Part shown: one piece after another, positions 8,920 through 10,225 of the stretch | Numbering within the stretch: the first letter of the stretch is position 1 | How the letters are laid out: the number at the start of each line of letters is the position of its first letter | NCBI GenBank assembly: GCA_022567015.1 | Contig: JADFHR010000111.1 | Span: 1 to 10,225, forward strand | Direction of reading: 5' to 3' | From: Pseudomonadota bacterium | GTDB taxonomy: Bacteria > Pseudomonadota > Alphaproteobacteria > Rhodospirillales > 2-02-FULL-58-16 | DNA length: 10,225 nt | Program-made: the position numbers and the translations under genes | Notes under the pieces: model-generated | Told to the model about the DNA's origin: nothing | What the model saw: only the letters and a program-made list of their open reading frames with translations | Databases searched by the model: none

Positions 8920-8965
8920 CTCAGCGTCCTCGGCGTTAAAAAAATCAAACGCAGAGGACGCAGAG
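8920..8965. repeat. Hairpin of the 'CGCAGAGGACGCAGAG' dispersed-repeat type
   Basis: CTCAGCGTCCTCGGCGTT (8920-8937) and AACGCAGAGGACGCAGAG (8948-8965) form an 18-position inverted repeat with 16 pairs around a 10-base A-rich loop (8938-8947). The mismatches are A/A (8923-8962) and G/A (8932-8953). The right arm belongs to a repeat found in many unrelated bacterial genomes, whose translation gives 'NAEDAE' or 'FLCVLCV' peptides. There is no T-run after the stem. Confidence 0.75.
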
Positions 8966-8972
8966 AAAGGCG

Positions 8973-9007
8973 GGTGGACACGAATGGACAACGGTCCGGG
9001 GTCGCCG
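8973..9007 (+). repeat. 35-base module, copy 2
   Basis: Begins GGTGGACACGAATGGACAAC and continues through GGTCCGGGGTCGCCG. It differs from copy 1 at four positions, all A/G changes. After the module both copies run into a similar GAT..CAACG stretch at slightly different spacing, so the duplicated unit may have been longer. Confidence 0.75.
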
Positions 9008-9124
9008 GATCACAACGGCACCCGGCGATATTCGCGCCTGCACGGGATTTTTGGAAATCTTGAGTCTATGCCCCCGCCGCGGGGCGGGCGGAAATCCCCA
9101 TAGCCGCGTTGTGGAAAAGCACGG

Positions 9125-9152
9125 GTGACCGCCGGGCGATCCGTGGTATAAA
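9125..9152 (+). promoter_or_regulatory. Candidate sigma70-type promoter for fprA
   Basis: GTGACC (9125-9130, four of six to TTGACA) and TATAAA (9147-9152, five of six to TATAAT) are separated by 16 bases. Transcription would start near 9159, leaving a leader of about 54 bases before the fprA ATG at 9213. It lies downstream of all the repeats, so fprA could be expressed independently of korAB. Pattern match only. Confidence 0.4.
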
Positions 9153-9212
9153 CGTTGGGATCGCGCCCGGACACCGTTCGGTCGCAAGTTCCAACGGCGC
9201 GCGGACGTGTAG

Positions 9213-10225
9213 ATGCCGGTCAGCGTAGCGATTGTCGGGTCCGGGCCTGCCGGTTTCTACACCGCCGACGCGCTCCTCAAATCCGGCGCCGATGTGCGGA
9301 TCGATATCATCGAACGCCTTCCCACCCCGTTCGGCCTGATTCGCGACGGGGTGGCGCCGGACCATCAGACCACCAAGAAAGTCGCGGCGAAGTTCGAGCG
9401 CACCGCGTCGAGCGACCAGGTGCGCTACTGGGGCAACGTGGAGGTGGGCCGGGACGTGGGCCTGGCCGAGTTGCGCCGCATGTACGACGCCGTGGTGCTC
9501 TGCGTCGGGGCGCCGCGGGACCGCCCGTTGGGCATACCCGGCGAGGACAAACAGGGGGTCTTGGGGTCGGCCGCGTTCGTCGGCTGGTACAACGGCCATC
9601 CCGACTTCCGCGACCTCGATCCCGACCTCAACACGTCCGCGGTGGCGGTGGTCGGGGTCGGCAACGTGGCCATCGACGTGGCCCGCGTCCTGGTCAAGAC
9701 CGAGGCCGAGATGGCGGCCTCCGATCTCACCGGCTACGCCGCGAAAGCCATCCGTTCGGCGCCCCTCACCGACGTCTACATGTTCGGCCGGCGCGGCCCC
9801 GTGGAGGCCAAGTTCACCAACGTCGAGCTGCGCGAGATGGGAAAGCTGGAGAACAGCGTGCCCCAGGTCGATGGCGCGCAGCTGCCCGACGGCGTCGGCG
9901 ACCTGCCGGACCGCGACCGGCGCCTGAAGGAAAGGAACCTGGCCACGTTGCGGGAATTCGCCGCCCGCCGGGCGGACGAGAAACCGAAGCGCGTCCATTT
10001 CCGGTTCTACGCGGCGCCGGTCGAGATTCTGGGGGGCGACCGGGTGGAGGGGCTGCGCCTCGAGCGCACCCACGTCGAAAAAGGCCGTGCGGTGGGGACC
10101 GGCGAATTCTTCGATATCGCGTGCGGCGTCGTGGTTGCCGCCATCGGCTACCGCGCCGACCCGGTCGAAGGGGCGCCCTTCGACGGCGACCGCCAGATCG
10201 TGGCCAATACGGACGGGCGCGTCGC
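9213..10225 (+). CDS. fprA: Adrenodoxin-reductase-type ferredoxin-NADP+ reductase (C-terminus beyond window)
   Basis: FAD enzyme moving electrons between ferredoxin and NADP(H). The frame stays open to the right edge, giving about 337 of an expected 450 or so residues. The FAD-binding motif VAIVGSGPAG (5-14) opens the protein, followed by LPTPFGLIRDGVAPDH (36-51). FVGWYNGHP (122-130), a landmark of adrenodoxin reductase/FprA, comes next. The NADP-binding GVGNVAIDVAR (148-158) and FGRRGP (191-196), which holds the 2'-phosphate site arginines, follow. VAAIGYRADP (308-317) begins the closing FAD segment. The ATG at 9213 is the first possible start: the codon directly before it is an in-frame TAG. 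Its ribosome site is weak. The position after korAB suggests it reoxidises or supplies the ferredoxin used by KorAB (inference). The more distant alternative, a GltD-like subunit, is less likely given the GWYNGHP and RRGP motifs. Confidence 0.9.
   Translation, partial: MPVSVAIVGSGPAGFYTADALLKSGADVRIDIIERLPTPFGLIRDGVAPDHQTTKKVAAKFERTASSDQVRYWGNVEVGRDVGLAELRRMYDAVVLCVGAPRDRPLGIPGEDKQGVLGSAAFVGWYNGHPDFRDLDPDLNTSAVAVVGVGNVAIDVARVLVKTEAEMAASDLTGYAAKAIRSAPLTDVYMFGRRGPVEAKFTNVELREMGKLENSVPQVDGAQLPDGVGDLPDRDRRLKERNLATLREFAARRADEKPKRVHFRFYAAPVEILGGDRVEGLRLERTHVEKGRAVGTGEFFDIACGVVVAAIGYRADPVEGAPFDGDRQIVANTDGRV

Larger units (their letters stand above)
8632..9212. other. korB-fprA spacer made largely of dispersed-type repeats; no gene seen
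   Basis: No convincing coding sequence lies in this 581-base stretch. Two minus-strand open frames (8641-8991 and 8945-9187) exist, but they translate repeats into peptides such as HGWTRINTDKHGWTG and FLCVLCV. These are well-known artefacts of such repeats. From left to right the spacer holds: an AT-richer lead (8632-8710); a 10-base-period array (8711-8760); its inverted partner and a 35-base module (8825-8865); an 8-base-pair hairpin (8879-8907); a longer hairpin (8920-8965); and the second module copy (8973-9007). After these come small stems at 9046-9059 and 9073-9088 and a candidate fprA promoter near 9125-9152. None of the hairpins is followed by a T-run. Confidence 0.8.

Noticed and set aside
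8640..9010. Insertion sequence or its remnant
   Set aside because: No transposase fragment, no terminal inverted repeats enclosing the block and no target-site duplication that I can see; the repeats are short and internally arranged.
9046..9088. Intrinsic terminator formed by small stems before fprA
   Set aside because: The stems (GATTT/AAATC and CCCGCC/GGCGGG) are only 5-6 base pairs and are not followed by a T-run on either strand.
8641..9187. Two minus-strand open frames (8641-8991 and 8945-9187) as small genes
   Set aside because: Their peptides are translations of the dispersed repeats (INTDKHGW and FLCVLCV types), which are known annotation artefacts. No ribosome site or family resemblance supports them.
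9066..10073. Minus-strand open frame opposite fprA
   Set aside because: The plus strand encodes clear FAD and NADP motifs of FprA over the same stretch; the antisense product is unrecognisable.

Overview
The window is GC-rich chromosomal DNA with tightly packed genes, some GTG starts and overlapping genes. It carries a lipid A/Kdo gene cluster next to a KorAB-type 2-oxoacid:ferredoxin oxidoreductase. This fits a Gram-negative alphaproteobacterium, perhaps of the Rhodospirillales. That placement rests on gene content and protein style only, because there is no rRNA or other marker here.

Left half (1-5499, all minus strand). In transcription order it holds pmbA (TldD/PmbA peptidase family), msbA (lipid A/LPS flippase ABC exporter), a DUF374-type lysophospholipid acyltransferase-like gene, waaA (Kdo transferase) and lpxK (lipid A 4'-kinase, cut by the left edge). 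From msbA to lpxK the gaps are 22 bases or less, or the genes overlap. The four products cover lipid A 4'-phosphorylation, Kdo addition, a possible acylation step and flipping across the inner membrane. A candidate promoter lies in the 81-base pmbA-msbA gap.

Middle (5500-5735). This is a divergent intergenic region between pmbA and korA. It has an AT-rich core with a near-consensus -10 box overlapped by an imperfect inverted repeat.

Right half (5736-10225, all plus strand). korA and korB are separated by one base and form a two-subunit 2-oxoacid:ferredoxin oxidoreductase, most likely specific for 2-oxoglutarate. After 581 bases comes fprA, an adrenodoxin-reductase-type ferredoxin-NADP+ reductase cut by the right edge. 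Together they could pass electrons from 2-oxoglutarate through ferredoxin (not encoded here) to NADPH, or the reverse.

The most unusual part is the korB-fprA spacer (8632-9212). It is a composite of two kinds of interspersed repeat. One is a 10-base-period 'ATCCGTG' array with an inverted partner, and the other is a 'CGCAGAGGACGCAGAG' hairpin. A 35-base module is also present twice. Similar sequences are known as non-coding dispersed repeats in many bacterial genomes; their function is not established. I see no CRISPR array, insertion sequence, transposase, tRNA or phage gene. Most of the window is ordinary housekeeping sequence, and I do not see a clear new multi-gene system.
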